Assembly (NCBI GenBank): GCA_905207705.1
Contig: CAJLMA010000002.1
Span: forward strand, 1-64,000
DNA: 64,000 bases
Direction of reading: 5' to 3'
Origin: an uncultured Prevotellaceae bacterium
GTDB lineage: Bacteria; Bacteroidota; Bacteroidia; Bacteroidales; Muribaculaceae
Shown here in pieces: positions 9,194 to 17,685 of this stretch. The notes under the pieces were generated by a model. That model was not told where the DNA came from. It was given only the letters and a program-made list of their open reading frames with translations, and did no database searches. The translations under genes were made by a program, and so were the position numbers. Numbering within the stretch: position 1 is the first letter of the stretch; each line of letters opens with the position of its first letter.

Positions 9194-9988
9194 CGGAAAG
9201 AATAGTGCATAAATAATAAATACAATAAAAAGGATGTGGCAATTGCTATACCCGTGGAGAGTTGTTTATACCGGCTGTTCAGATGTCATACCAGTTTGCC
9301 TCTTTCACACCGATTCCACCTCTTACAGACCGCATTTTCGCATAAATGTCGGACGCTCGTACTTGTTTTATCTGGGCAGTTGTTGATTTCATTGCACTTT
9401 TTTCCCGATACTCTAGTCTGCCGACTATATATTCTGCAATACCCTCTGTCTCATACTGAAAGTCGACTCCATGTATTTCCCGATGTTCGGCCTTGCCAAC
9501 ATGGGATAGCAATCTCCAGCATATTGACATCACTTTTCTTAAAACAGAACGGCACCTTCATATTTGCCTGATTCGTAATCTTTTCTTCTCTTTGCAACTA
9601 TTGGATAAAGGTCAAGTGAAAGTTATGATAAATATGTATGAACAGTATTTTTATGCTGATATGTCAGAAAAATAATCGGAAACTTTTTCCGTGTGGTTTT
9701 CCTGTTTCGGGGAAGGCAACGGATAAACAGTAATTTATTTTCCTAGAGCCCATTAAAAAAGGCTAATATACCTTAATGACGGATTATAAAATACAACTCT
9801 TATGACCTTTCTTTTCCAATAACTTGCATTATTCCTCCGATTTATATCTGTATTTGGGCGAGTTTGCGTGTCTTTGGATAAGATGGGACGCGTCTCGGCA
9901 GTGTCAAAAATCTTGAACAAGTTCAATTTTTTGTCATTGCGCTCGACTTTTCGTATCTTTGACGATAAAACTAACTGAGTTTAGATTT
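9194..9988. other. Long gene-poor stretch after the kdp-trehalose block
   Basis: About 795 bp separate the histidine kinase from the LysE gene. Open frames of 60-110 codons exist on both strands (for example 9236-9571 plus and 9279-9533 minus), but they overlap each other and carry no motif, promoter or family resemblance I recognise. The minus frame has a somewhat protein-like composition near its end and could be a decayed gene remnant. A short hairpin (CGGAAA/TTTCCG) lies at 9677-9691. The stretch coincides with the change in base composition and leucine codon choice described in the findings. The only well supported element is the promoter at its 3' end. Confidence 0.5.
9930..9961 (+). 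promoter_or_regulatory. Promoter of the LysE gene (Bacteroidales type)
   Basis: A TTTG at 9930-9933 and TATCTTTG at 9954-9961 are separated by 20 bp, matching the TTTG / TAnnTTTG pattern. The -7 box overlaps an upstream TTG codon at 9959, which rules out that codon as the LysE start. The spacer is nearly identical to that of the fur promoter. Confidence 0.8.
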
Positions 9989-10639
9989 ATGGAGTCAATC
10001 CTATATACGATATTACGAGGTTTTACAATAGGAATATTAGTGTCTGCGCCTATGGGCCCGGTAGGGGTTTTATGTATACAACGAACTCTGAACAAGGGCA
10101 GATGGGCTGGTTTTTACACCGGGATAGGGGCGGCTGTGTCAGACTTGACCTATTCGTTGCTTGCCGGGCTCGGATTGTCGTTTGTCATAGATTTTATAGA
10201 AACCAACCAAAATTTATTGCAGATAATAGGTAGCATAGTTCTTTTGATATTTGCTGCCTACTTGTTGAGGAAAAATCCCGTAAGGTCTTTGAAAACATTG
10301 AAGGACAAGAAAAACAATTATGTGCAAGATATGGTTACCGGATTCTTGTTTACGGTTTCCAATCCATTGATTCTGTTCTTGATAATAGGTTTGTTTGCAC
10401 GGTTCAATTTCATGCTGCCCGAGTATGAGTATTATCATTATCTCATAGGATATGCGTTTATTTTAATAGGTGCATTGTCATGGTGGTTTGTAGTGACATT
10501 TTTTGTCAATGCCGTAAGAGCACACTTCAACCTGCGTAGCATGTGGCTCATTAACAGGGTGATAGGTTTTATAATATTAATCATGTCGTTGGTCGGGCTT
10601 GTAATGGGCATACACAATTATCTGATATTTGGCAATTAA
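9989..10639 (+). CDS. LysE/RhtB-family exporter
   Basis: This is a 216-residue integral membrane protein with about six hydrophobic helices. The family signature near the N-terminus is present (SAPMGPVGVLCIQRTLNKG, residues ~18-36), followed by GFYTGIGAAVSDLTYSLLAG. LysE-type proteins export amino acids or their analogues with proton exchange; the substrate here cannot be told. The ATG at 9989 was chosen because the longer open frame starts at a TTG inside the -7 box of the promoter. A CBM9-like protein gene follows after 16 bp on the same strand and is probably co-transcribed. Confidence 0.88.
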   Translation: MESILYTILRGFTIGILVSAPMGPVGVLCIQRTLNKGRWAGFYTGIGAAVSDLTYSLLAGLGLSFVIDFIETNQNLLQIIGSIVLLIFAAYLLRKNPVRSLKTLKDKKNNYVQDMVTGFLFTVSNPLILFLIIGLFARFNFMLPEYEYYHYLIGYAFILIGALSWWFVVTFFVNAVRAHFNLRSMWLINRVIGFIILIMSLVGLVMGIHNYLIFGN

Positions 10640-10655
10640 ATAAGAATATTGTACT

Positions 10656-11321
10656 ATGAAAAAGAATAACAATCCGTTTGAGTTGACTGTCAATTATTAT
10701 CCACAATTGGATGATATGATTCTTGAAAATGTCGGAGATTTTCTTGAACAAGAGGCAGAGAAGCATTCCATAGCATGTCGCAATTGGATTGCCGATTTTC
10801 CATATCATCCTGTTACTATTTTTACGATAGGACGGTCTGTGGATGCATTATTCATAGATTTTTTCGTGCGTGGCAATTATTTACGAGCTGTGAATTATAA
10901 AAACAATAATCCTGTATCGGAAGACAGTTGTGTGGAATTTTTCATGCAGATACCTAATTCGAAAGAATATTGGAATTTTGAATTTAATTGCATTGGAACT
11001 GTGAACGCTTCTCATAGGGAAACTCGTGAGAACCCCATAAGGCTTACAGACGAGCAAATAAACACGATTGAGAGATACGCATCATGTGGCAATCGTCCTT
11101 TTGAAGAGATGGAAGGAATGTTCACATGGAATCTCACGGTAAAGATACCTTTCAATTTGATAGGTTTGAACAAGGATAACCTCCCTGAATATTTGCTGGC
11201 AAACTTCTACAAGTGTGGTTCAAGGACAGGATTGCCACACTATCTTAGCTGGTCGCCCATTGATACTCCAAAACCTGATTTTCATCGTCCTGAATTCTTC
11301 GGAAAAATGTATATCAAGTGA
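10656..11321 (+). CDS. CBM9-like (DOMON-type) domain protein of unknown role
   Basis: This is a 221-residue protein with no signal peptide or membrane helix. The C-terminal segment (YLANFYKCG followed by HYLSWSPIDTPKPDFHRPEFFG) is the hallmark of the carbohydrate-binding family 9-like proteins common in Bacteroidota, and residues ~50-215 fit a single beta-sandwich of that type. Such stand-alone domains bind sugars or haem in characterised relatives, but small cytoplasmic versions like this have no known function. It lies 16 bp after a LysE-type exporter and just before a strong terminator, so the two genes form a likely two-gene operon. Confidence 0.7.
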   Translation: MKKNNNPFELTVNYYPQLDDMILENVGDFLEQEAEKHSIACRNWIADFPYHPVTIFTIGRSVDALFIDFFVRGNYLRAVNYKNNNPVSEDSCVEFFMQIPNSKEYWNFEFNCIGTVNASHRETRENPIRLTDEQINTIERYASCGNRPFEEMEGMFTWNLTVKIPFNLIGLNKDNLPEYLLANFYKCGSRTGLPHYLSWSPIDTPKPDFHRPEFFGKMYIK

Positions 11322-11346
11322 AAATAACATATTTCTCGCTGAAATA

Positions 11347-11390
11347 AAAATTCCGCTAATATCTTTTGTTAAAGATGATAGCGGAATTTT
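11347..11390. terminator. Bidirectional intrinsic terminator
   Basis: AAAATTCCGCTA (11347-11358) pairs perfectly with TAGCGGAATTTT (11379-11390), with a second inner stem ATCTTT/AAAGAT. A- and T-runs flank both sides, so it can serve the plus-strand CBM9-like gene and the converging minus-strand esterase gene. Confidence 0.88.
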
Positions 11391-11395
11391 ATTTG

Positions 11396-12793
11396 TTATT
11401 GTTTCATTAGAGCGTCGTATATGATTTTTGCCAGTAGTGCAGCACCTTCTTCGTCTGGATGGATATTGTCGGGAAATAAATAAGGCATCTTGTCTGTAGC
11501 CGAATGAATGTCGATTGTCGGTAAGTTGTTTAGACGAGCAGCATCTTCAATTTTGGGTATTATTTCATTAGAAATAATGCTGTCATTAATACGATCTCCT
11601 GTTTGGTAAACCTTGGCAGGGTAACATAGAAATATTTTTGGCCGGGCAGGCAATGTGTTGAGAGTGTCAATCAAGGATTGCAAGTCTTTTTTGAAATCTG
11701 ATTTATGTTTCCAATTAAATGATTTACTGTCGTTTGTTCCAAGTTTGATGATGACAATTTGCGGATTGAAAGCCAATGCGTCTTTGAAGACCTGTTGTTC
11801 ACAGTAAGGCAAATCGCCCTTATGTAACAGTGTGGCGCTGCACATGCCGAAATTCTTTACATTATAGCTTTTGCCTAACAAGCGGCCCAATACGGCCGGA
11901 TAGCTGTCGCGAGTTCGTTCTTTTATGCCGTGTCCGTAGGTGATGCTGTTGCCTATGCATGCAACTCGCACTGCATCTTTGGACGGGACTTCGAAACTGT
12001 TCAACCACGCTGTCAATTCATCCAGCATGTTACTTTTGTATGAGAAGCTGTCTTTAAATCCCCATCCATGTCCCCCCGACGGATATACATGAAGTGCAAC
12101 CGGGACATGATGCTTGTTCAAGGCAATGTAGTAATTGATGCTGTTGATAGCGGATACAATTGTATCGTCATTGCTAAGTGCGATGAACGCTCGTGGAGTC
12201 TCATCGGTCACTTGCTTCTCACTTGAATACATTGTTTCGAGTTCTGTTGGTGCTTCCTGTCCAAGGAAATTGTTGTGGGAGCCGATATGAGTATAGGACT
12301 TATCCATTGTGATCACAGGATAAAAAAGAATCTGGAATGCCGGACGGATTTCAAACTCGGCTTGTGTTGCAATGACCGATGCCAAATGACCTCCTGCCGA
12401 AAATCCCATTATGCCTATGTCGTTCGGATTCAGATTCCATACGCCGGCACTGTCATGAGTCAATTTCAAGGCAGATTTTGCATCGGCGACAGGTATGTTA
12501 TAGTCTCCTGCCGGCATACGGTATTTTAATACAATTACGGCTATGCCTTGTCTGTTGAAGTAGGATGCCCAATCATAGCCTTCATGCGAAATAGCTAAAT
12601 GCTGATACCCACCACCCGGGCATATTATTACGGCACGTCCTGTTGCAACTTCGGGTTCAGGCAAAAACACGCGTAGTGAAGGCTTGGCTATGTCAAAAGT
12701 TCTAAAGTTATTTTTGGCCATAGCCGATATGTTGCCTGTTGCCAACAATAGCAAAAAACATAACAAAATGTAAATGTTACTTTTTTGTTTCAT
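11396..12793 (-). CDS. Exported alpha/beta-hydrolase and SGNH-esterase fusion
   Basis: This is a 465-residue secreted protein with a signal peptide at residues 1-24 (MKQK, then a long leucine-rich core). The first half is an alpha/beta hydrolase of the acetylxylan/feruloyl-esterase type: oxyanion-hole CPGGGY at 58-63, nucleophile Ser132 in GFSAGG, an acidic pair near 209, and His242 in SGGHGWGF. The second half is a GDSL/SGNH hydrolase: Ser283 in GNSITYGHG, then KLGTNDS and a terminal DNIHPDEEG with the catalytic Asp-His pair. Both active sites look complete, so it probably removes two kinds of acyl groups from plant or mucin glycans. No polysaccharide utilisation genes are nearby. It lies 3 bp after the MGMT-like gene. 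Confidence 0.88.
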   Translation of the reverse strand: MKQKSNIYILLCFLLLLATGNISAMAKNNFRTFDIAKPSLRVFLPEPEVATGRAVIICPGGGYQHLAISHEGYDWASYFNRQGIAVIVLKYRMPAGDYNIPVADAKSALKLTHDSAGVWNLNPNDIGIMGFSAGGHLASVIATQAEFEIRPAFQILFYPVITMDKSYTHIGSHNNFLGQEAPTELETMYSSEKQVTDETPRAFIALSNDDTIVSAINSINYYIALNKHHVPVALHVYPSGGHGWGFKDSFSYKSNMLDELTAWLNSFEVPSKDAVRVACIGNSITYGHGIKERTRDSYPAVLGRLLGKSYNVKNFGMCSATLLHKGDLPYCEQQVFKDALAFNPQIVIIKLGTNDSKSFNWKHKSDFKKDLQSLIDTLNTLPARPKIFLCYPAKVYQTGDRINDSIISNEIIPKIEDAARLNNLPTIDIHSATDKMPYLFPDNIHPDEEGAALLAKIIYDALMKQ

Positions 12794-12796
12794 AAT

Positions 12797-13129
12797 TTAT
12801 GTATTGCTAATGATTTTTGTAAGAGAATTAAAGTCCCAATTGTATTTCTTTAAATTTACATGACCGTTTCTTTGAAGTACAACCCCTTCAGCTTTGAGCA
12901 GATTGGCCTGTTCGGGCCAATGAGGAGCGATTCTTCCTTGACAATTTACTACTCGATGACAAGGTAGTCCCGGAAAATCATTTGCTTCATGTAGCATGCG
13001 TCCAACCAAACGGGCGTGGTTCGGCTTGCCGATAAGCCATGATATTTGTCCATAGGTTATTACTTTCCCATAAGGGACAGAAGCTACTATGGCATACACT
13101 TCTTGTCTGAACTGGTCAAGATTAGTCAT
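12797..13129 (-). CDS. MGMT-family alkyltransferase, DNA-binding domain only
   Basis: This 110-residue protein corresponds to the C-terminal catalytic and DNA-binding domain of methylated-DNA-protein-cysteine methyltransferase. It contains VPYGKVITYGQIS, the arginine finger region HARLVGRML, and the active site LPCHRVV with Cys57. Alkyltransferase-like proteins of the same size usually have Trp or Ala in place of this Cys, so this one keeps the residue that accepts alkyl groups from O6-alkylguanine. The N-terminal domain of Ogt/Ada-type proteins is missing, which is a common short form. It is the first gene of a two-gene unit with the esterase fusion, which has no clear functional link to it. 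Confidence 0.88.
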   Translation of the reverse strand: MTNLDQFRQEVYAIVASVPYGKVITYGQISWLIGKPNHARLVGRMLHEANDFPGLPCHRVVNCQGRIAPHWPEQANLLKAEGVVLQRNGHVNLKKYNWDFNSLTKIISNT

Positions 13130-13486
13130 TGTTTTAGAAAATATCGGTTGTAATTGTAAATATAAGTCAAAATAGATGTATTAGCAAATGCATGTATCAG
13201 TCTCGTGCGAATTTAGTATTATGCAAACTGTGTTTTTAATGAGTTTTTTCATGGAATTTATTTAAATTTGTAGATGAAATCACAAAGAAATTGGCTGTGT
13301 CCATTTAATGAGATAAGGTTTGTGCAATGAAGAATTGAACAGATTCAATTTAGTCGTTGTTTTCAACTGTCTCGGTATAAACAAAAAATCGGTTTTATAA
13401 TAATATGAAAGAATTTGAACTAATTACACGTCTATATCTAAATAAGGATAAAAGTAATTGGTTCGCGTACTTAAAATTCAACACAA
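13130..13486. promoter_or_regulatory. Divergent intergenic region upstream of ftsK
   Basis: This ~357 bp AT-rich region separates the minus-strand MGMT-like gene from ftsK. A TAAATTTG at 13263-13270 fits the -7 consensus for a plus-strand promoter, but no good -33 partner lies 19-21 bp before it. No convincing minus-strand promoter was seen. A 33-codon open frame at its end is listed separately. Confidence 0.4.
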
Positions 13487-13506
13487 GTGGCAAAAAAAAT
13501 TTATAA
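13405..13506 (+). CDS. Small open frame overlapping the ftsK start
   Basis: An ATG at 13405 opens a 33-codon frame that starts MKEFELITRLYLNKDK, contains WFAYLKF, and stops 20 bp inside ftsK in another frame. The overlap includes a run of eight A. The peptide composition is protein-like and not low complexity, but nothing in it is recognised. It may be a translationally coupled upstream peptide, or chance. A one-base change in the A-run would join it to FtsK. Confidence 0.3.
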   Translation: MKEFELITRLYLNKDKSNWFAYLKFNTSGKKNL

Positions 13507-16027
13507 TCCGGATATAATAGATGAACAGCCGGATATAGAAAAAAATACGGTAAAGATTCAGGACGAGCAAAAGAAAAAAAAGCAACCTGTTGCTGAGAAT
13601 AAAGCAGAATCTCCCAGTTTTTTCCAAAAAGTAAGGGATTTTTTCTCCAATCGTAGGACTTTGATATTCATAGGGGCTCTTATAGGGCTGTTCGGCGTTT
13701 ATTTGCTAATAATATTTTTATCGTACTTTAGAAACGGTGCGGCCGATCAGAGCATGATAACGGCTCATACAGTTGCCGAAATGGCAGGTGACGCTGAAAA
13801 GGTAGGGAATATCGGTGCATCTTTGGGGGCAAATCTGGCTGACATATTTATGGCTCGTAGCATAGGTGTAGCGTCATTTATAGTCGTGATATGGTGCATC
13901 GTGTTTGGAATAAGAATGCTGTCCGGCTCAAAGAATGTGCATTTTTTCAAATTCACATTTATGACGATTGTCAATATCGTAGCATGCGTGACAGTAACAG
14001 GAGCTGTGTCATTATATTATAATCCATTGTTTTTTCCGATAGGAGGGAATCTCGGAAGATATTGCAATGAGATGTTGGTGAATTATACCGGTGTCCCCGG
14101 AATGCTTATAATAAACATACTGGTTGTCATATTATGGGCTCTTGTATGTATTAAAACTTTGAAATCAATTTACTCGCAGGTTAACAAGGTTATTCCAAAG
14201 CGTACATCTTTTGAAGATGATGACAGCGAAAATGAGGATATAGAGCAGCATAAAGTGAAAGTCACCAAGCAACAGGAATATCCCAAAGATGAAAAAAACG
14301 AAGAAAATTCAAATTCTTTTGAGAAGATTGGTGGCGATATTACGGATATCGATGATGTACCCGGAGAGAAGGAAATTGCCATTGCTGACAAGGATATGGA
14401 AGATTATGATGGACAAGATGTATATGTCCCATTTGTAAAGGATGGCAAGAGTGATACAATAGAAGGTTCGATTATCGTGCCTAAACCAATAGAGCAAGGA
14501 AACGATTCTCGTTTTGAAGCGTATGATCCGACTAAAGAATTATCTAAGTATAAAATGCCTCCACTCGACTTGCTGCGTGAAGGGGATGTGAAGCAGCGTA
14601 CAGCCGACTTGGATGAACAAGAAGCAAATAAAAAGCGAATTACGGAGACTCTTGCCAATTATGATATTCCCATAAAAAAGATTGACGTTTGTGTCGGTCC
14701 AACCATTTCATTATTTGAGATTGTCCCGGGTGATGGCGTGAGAATTTCCAAGATAAAAGGCCTGGAGAATGACATACAGATGAGTTTGTCGGCATTGGGA
14801 ATACGTATAATAGCTCCTATTCCGGGCAAGTGCACCATAGGTATAGAGGTACCCAATAAAGATCCCCAGACGGTGTACATGCGTTCGATAATAGGGTCGG
14901 TTAAATTCCAAAATTGTAAAATGGATTTGCCGATGGCTCTTGGTTGCACGATAAGCAACGATGTTTTTGTTGCAGATCTCGCGAAAATGCCACATTTGCT
15001 CGTTGCAGGAGCTACAGGACAGGGTAAATCGGTGGGACTGAATGCGATTATAACATCTTTGTTGTATAAGAAGCATCCGTCTGAATTGAAGCTTGTGCTG
15101 ATTGACCCTAAAATGGTTGAATTCAGTCTGTATTCAAAATTGGAGTACCATTATCTTGCCAAGTTGACAGGAGAGCATGAGTGCATTGTCACCGATCCCA
15201 AAAAGGCAATTGTTACATTAAATTCGTTGGTTCAAGAGATGGAGAACAGGAATTTGCTTCTTAGGGATGCCGGAGAACGAAACATAAAAGATTACAATGC
15301 CAAATTTATAGCACGCCGGTTGAATCCTGAAAAAGGACATCGCTACATGCCATACATAGTTCTTGTAGTAGATGAGTATGCCGATTTGGTCATGACAGGT
15401 GGCAAGGATGTTGAGCGACCGATTGCAAGGATTGCACAAAAGGCTCGTGCAGTCGGCATCCACATGATAATAGCCACTCAACGACCATCGACCGATGTCA
15501 TCACCGGTATGATTAAAGCGAATTTCCCCGGACGAATAGCATTTAAAGTAATACAAATGGTCGACAGCCGTACCATTCTTGACTGTTCGGGAGCTCAGCA
15601 GCTTGTGGGAAGGGGAGACATGTTGTTCTTGTCGGCAGGTGGAGTAATAGAACGTGTGCAGTGTGCATTTGTGGATACTCCTGAAGTTGAAAAAATATGT
15701 GACTATATAAGTGAACAAGTGGGATATGAGTCGGCTTACGAATTGCCTGAATATATACCCGAGCCGGAAGATTCGGGCAATGAAGGCTCTTCATCATCAA
15801 TGATAAGCGAACGCGACCCGTTGTTTGATGAAATAGCTGCATTTATAGTTACGAGCAGCACGGCTTCCACTTCGTCGTTGCAACGTCATTATGGCATAGG
15901 CTATAACAGGGCAGGCAGGATAATGGATCAAATGGAAGCTGCAGGGATTGTCGGCCCTTCGCAAGGTGGAAAACCGAGAAAAGTATTGATTGATTCATCG
16001 CAATTGCAAGGAATACTTTCAAAATAA
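13487..16027 (+). CDS. ftsK: DNA translocase FtsK/SpoIIIE
   Basis: This is an 846-residue membrane-anchored motor that pumps chromosomal DNA through the division septum and helps dimer resolution at dif. It has an N-terminal hydrophobic part with about four helices (~residues 57-230, the first being TLIFIGALIGLFGVYLL) and an acidic, charged linker (~235-340). The motor contains Walker A GATGQGKSVGL near 508 and Walker B VLVVDEYADLV near 625. A C-terminal winged-helix gamma domain (DPLFDEIAAFIVTSS to the end) recognises polar DNA motifs. The start is a GTG, since no ATG suits the frame. lolA-like, trxB and murI follow on the same strand with short gaps. Confidence 0.96.
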   Translation: MAKKIYNPDIIDEQPDIEKNTVKIQDEQKKKKQPVAENKAESPSFFQKVRDFFSNRRTLIFIGALIGLFGVYLLIIFLSYFRNGAADQSMITAHTVAEMAGDAEKVGNIGASLGANLADIFMARSIGVASFIVVIWCIVFGIRMLSGSKNVHFFKFTFMTIVNIVACVTVTGAVSLYYNPLFFPIGGNLGRYCNEMLVNYTGVPGMLIINILVVILWALVCIKTLKSIYSQVNKVIPKRTSFEDDDSENEDIEQHKVKVTKQQEYPKDEKNEENSNSFEKIGGDITDIDDVPGEKEIAIADKDMEDYDGQDVYVPFVKDGKSDTIEGSIIVPKPIEQGNDSRFEAYDPTKELSKYKMPPLDLLREGDVKQRTADLDEQEANKKRITETLANYDIPIKKIDVCVGPTISLFEIVPGDGVRISKIKGLENDIQMSLSALGIRIIAPIPGKCTIGIEVPNKDPQTVYMRSIIGSVKFQNCKMDLPMALGCTISNDVFVADLAKMPHLLVAGATGQGKSVGLNAIITSLLYKKHPSELKLVLIDPKMVEFSLYSKLEYHYLAKLTGEHECIVTDPKKAIVTLNSLVQEMENRNLLLRDAGERNIKDYNAKFIARRLNPEKGHRYMPYIVLVVDEYADLVMTGGKDVERPIARIAQKARAVGIHMIIATQRPSTDVITGMIKANFPGRIAFKVIQMVDSRTILDCSGAQQLVGRGDMLFLSAGGVIERVQCAFVDTPEVEKICDYISEQVGYESAYELPEYIPEPEDSGNEGSSSSMISERDPLFDEIAAFIVTSSTASTSSLQRHYGIGYNRAGRIMDQMEAAGIVGPSQGGKPRKVLIDSSQLQGILSK

Positions 16028-16053
16028 ATATACAGATTAAAACAGACAATTTT

Positions 16054-16665
16054 ATGATGAAACGCTTTTGGAGCATATTGGCATCTGTGGCTTTGGCTTG
16101 CGGAGTAATGAATGCACAAGATGCAAATGATATACTTAATCGTGTAATTAAGGCTTACGATGATAGTAAAGGCATTGAAGCAAGCTATTCGATGGCATAT
16201 GATAAAACGACCGACTATGGTTCTATTGCCATGGAAGGGGAAAAATTCAGGATTTTATCAGATGACCTAAAATGTTGGTTTGACGGCAAGACTCAGTGGG
16301 CTTATTCTACAATGACAGACGAAGTTAACATCACCGAGCCGACATTGGAAGAACTTCAAATGTCTAATCCATATATAGCATTGAAAGCATTTAAAGATAA
16401 CTCGCAAAATTCGGTGGTGGTTACTCAAAATGGTAATTATATGTTGTCGTTGATTCCTGAAGAAGAGGGTGACATAAAGTTAATACAACTCTTTGTGGAT
16501 AAGAACAAGTTTCAAATAATGAGGGCTGTTTTTTCGATGGCTGATAATTCGTCATATACTGTTACAGTCAATAACTATGTGACGGGTAAAAAATTCTCGT
16601 CAAAGATATTCAAATATGATTCTAAGTATGTGCCGGAAGGTACGCAGATAGTAGATTTAAGATAG
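16054..16665 (+). CDS. LolA-like outer-membrane lipoprotein carrier protein
   Basis: This is a 203-residue protein with a signal peptide (residues 1-21, ending VMNAQD). The mature part follows the LolA fold: an N-terminal ILNRVIKAYDDSKGIEASYSM, then beta strands with WFDGKTQWAYS and a TEPTLEELQMSNPYIALKAF stretch typical of LolA relatives in Bacteroidota. LolA carries lipoproteins across the periplasm from the LolCDE complex to the outer membrane. The family is divergent in this phylum and some members have other roles. It follows ftsK after 26 bp, a pairing common in Bacteroidales. Confidence 0.82.
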   Translation: MMKRFWSILASVALACGVMNAQDANDILNRVIKAYDDSKGIEASYSMAYDKTTDYGSIAMEGEKFRILSDDLKCWFDGKTQWAYSTMTDEVNITEPTLEELQMSNPYIALKAFKDNSQNSVVVTQNGNYMLSLIPEEEGDIKLIQLFVDKNKFQIMRAVFSMADNSSYTVTVNNYVTGKKFSSKIFKYDSKYVPEGTQIVDLR

Positions 16666-16679
16666 AAAAATATTGGATT

Positions 16680-17627
16680 ATGAATACAGAAAAAACAAAG
16701 TGTTTAATAATTGGTTCCGGCCCTGCAGGTTTTACAGCTGCCATATATGCCGGAAGGGCGAATATATCTCCTATTCTTTATGAAGGCAACCAGCCCGGAG
16801 GTCAGTTGACAATAACTACCGACATTGAAAATTTTCCCGGATATCCTGAAGGGGTTGATGGAAATGAAATGATGGAGCAGCTTCGCACCCAAGCTAAACG
16901 ATTTGGTGCTGATGTCAGGACCGGCATAATTACATCGATAGATATGTCGAAGCGGCCGTTCACAGCCGTAGTCGATGCCGGAGATACTCAAATAATTGCC
17001 GATACGGTTATAATAGCAACAGGTGCATCGGCTAAATATTTAGGCCTTGATGATGAGAAGAAATATGCCGGAATGGGGGTTTCGGCATGTGCTACATGCG
17101 ATGGCTTTTTTTATAGGGAAAGGACTGTGGCAGTTGTGGGCGGAGGGGATACCGCCTGTGAAGAGGCACTATATCTAAGCAACATAGCCAAGAAAGTGTA
17201 TATGATAGTGCGCAAAGACTATCTAAGGGCATCCAAAGTAATGCAGAAGCGTGTATTTGATGCAGAAAACATAGATATCCTGTTTAATACGAATGCCGTT
17301 GGCCTATTTGGAGAAAACGGCGTTGAAGGCGTACATCTTGTGAAGCATAAAGGAACGCCACAAGAAGAATTTTATGATTTAGCCATAGATGGATTTTTCC
17401 TTGCAATAGGACATCAACCTAATACTGCATTTTTGAACGGACAAGTAGAACTTGATGATGCAGGATATATCAAAACAAAAGGCACTACATCCGAAACAAA
17501 TGTTCCGGGAGTATTTGCCGCCGGTGATGTTGCCGACCCAAGGTATCGTCAGGCTATAACAGCAGCAGGCATGGGTTGCAAAGCTGCACTTGATGTTGAA
17601 AAATTCTTAATGGCTCATGGGGATTAG
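16680..17627 (+). CDS. trxB: Thioredoxin reductase (NADPH)
   Basis: This is a 315-residue flavoprotein that passes electrons from NADPH through FAD to thioredoxin. It has an N-terminal FAD-binding GSGPAGFTAAIYAGRA (residues ~12-27), the redox-active CATCDG near residue 138, an NADPH-binding VVGGGDTACEEALYLS, and the C-terminal FAD motif GVFAAGDVADPRYRQAITAAGMGC. Length and motif order are standard for the low-molecular-weight bacterial enzyme. It lies 14 bp after the lolA-like gene, and its last codons may overlap the murI frame. Confidence 0.97.
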   Translation: MNTEKTKCLIIGSGPAGFTAAIYAGRANISPILYEGNQPGGQLTITTDIENFPGYPEGVDGNEMMEQLRTQAKRFGADVRTGIITSIDMSKRPFTAVVDAGDTQIIADTVIIATGASAKYLGLDDEKKYAGMGVSACATCDGFFYRERTVAVVGGGDTACEEALYLSNIAKKVYMIVRKDYLRASKVMQKRVFDAENIDILFNTNAVGLFGENGVEGVHLVKHKGTPQEEFYDLAIDGFFLAIGHQPNTAFLNGQVELDDAGYIKTKGTTSETNVPGVFAAGDVADPRYRQAITAAGMGCKAALDVEKFLMAHGD

Positions 17628-17685
17628 TTATACGGGGCGTTCCTGTGATACGGAATTTCGTAATGATTGTGGCGAATTTTTCACA

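Noticed and set aside
9236..9571. 111-codon plus-strand frame
   Set aside because: Its composition (Leu, His, Ser, Cys) looks like the reverse of another frame, and it has no promoter or similarity I recognise.
9677..9691. CGGAAA/TTTCCG hairpin as terminator of the kinase gene
   Set aside because: It lies almost 500 bp after the stop codon and has no T-run directly behind the stem.
9959..9988. TTG start giving LysE ten extra residues
   Set aside because: The TTG is part of the TATCTTTG -7 box, so it lies before the transcription start.
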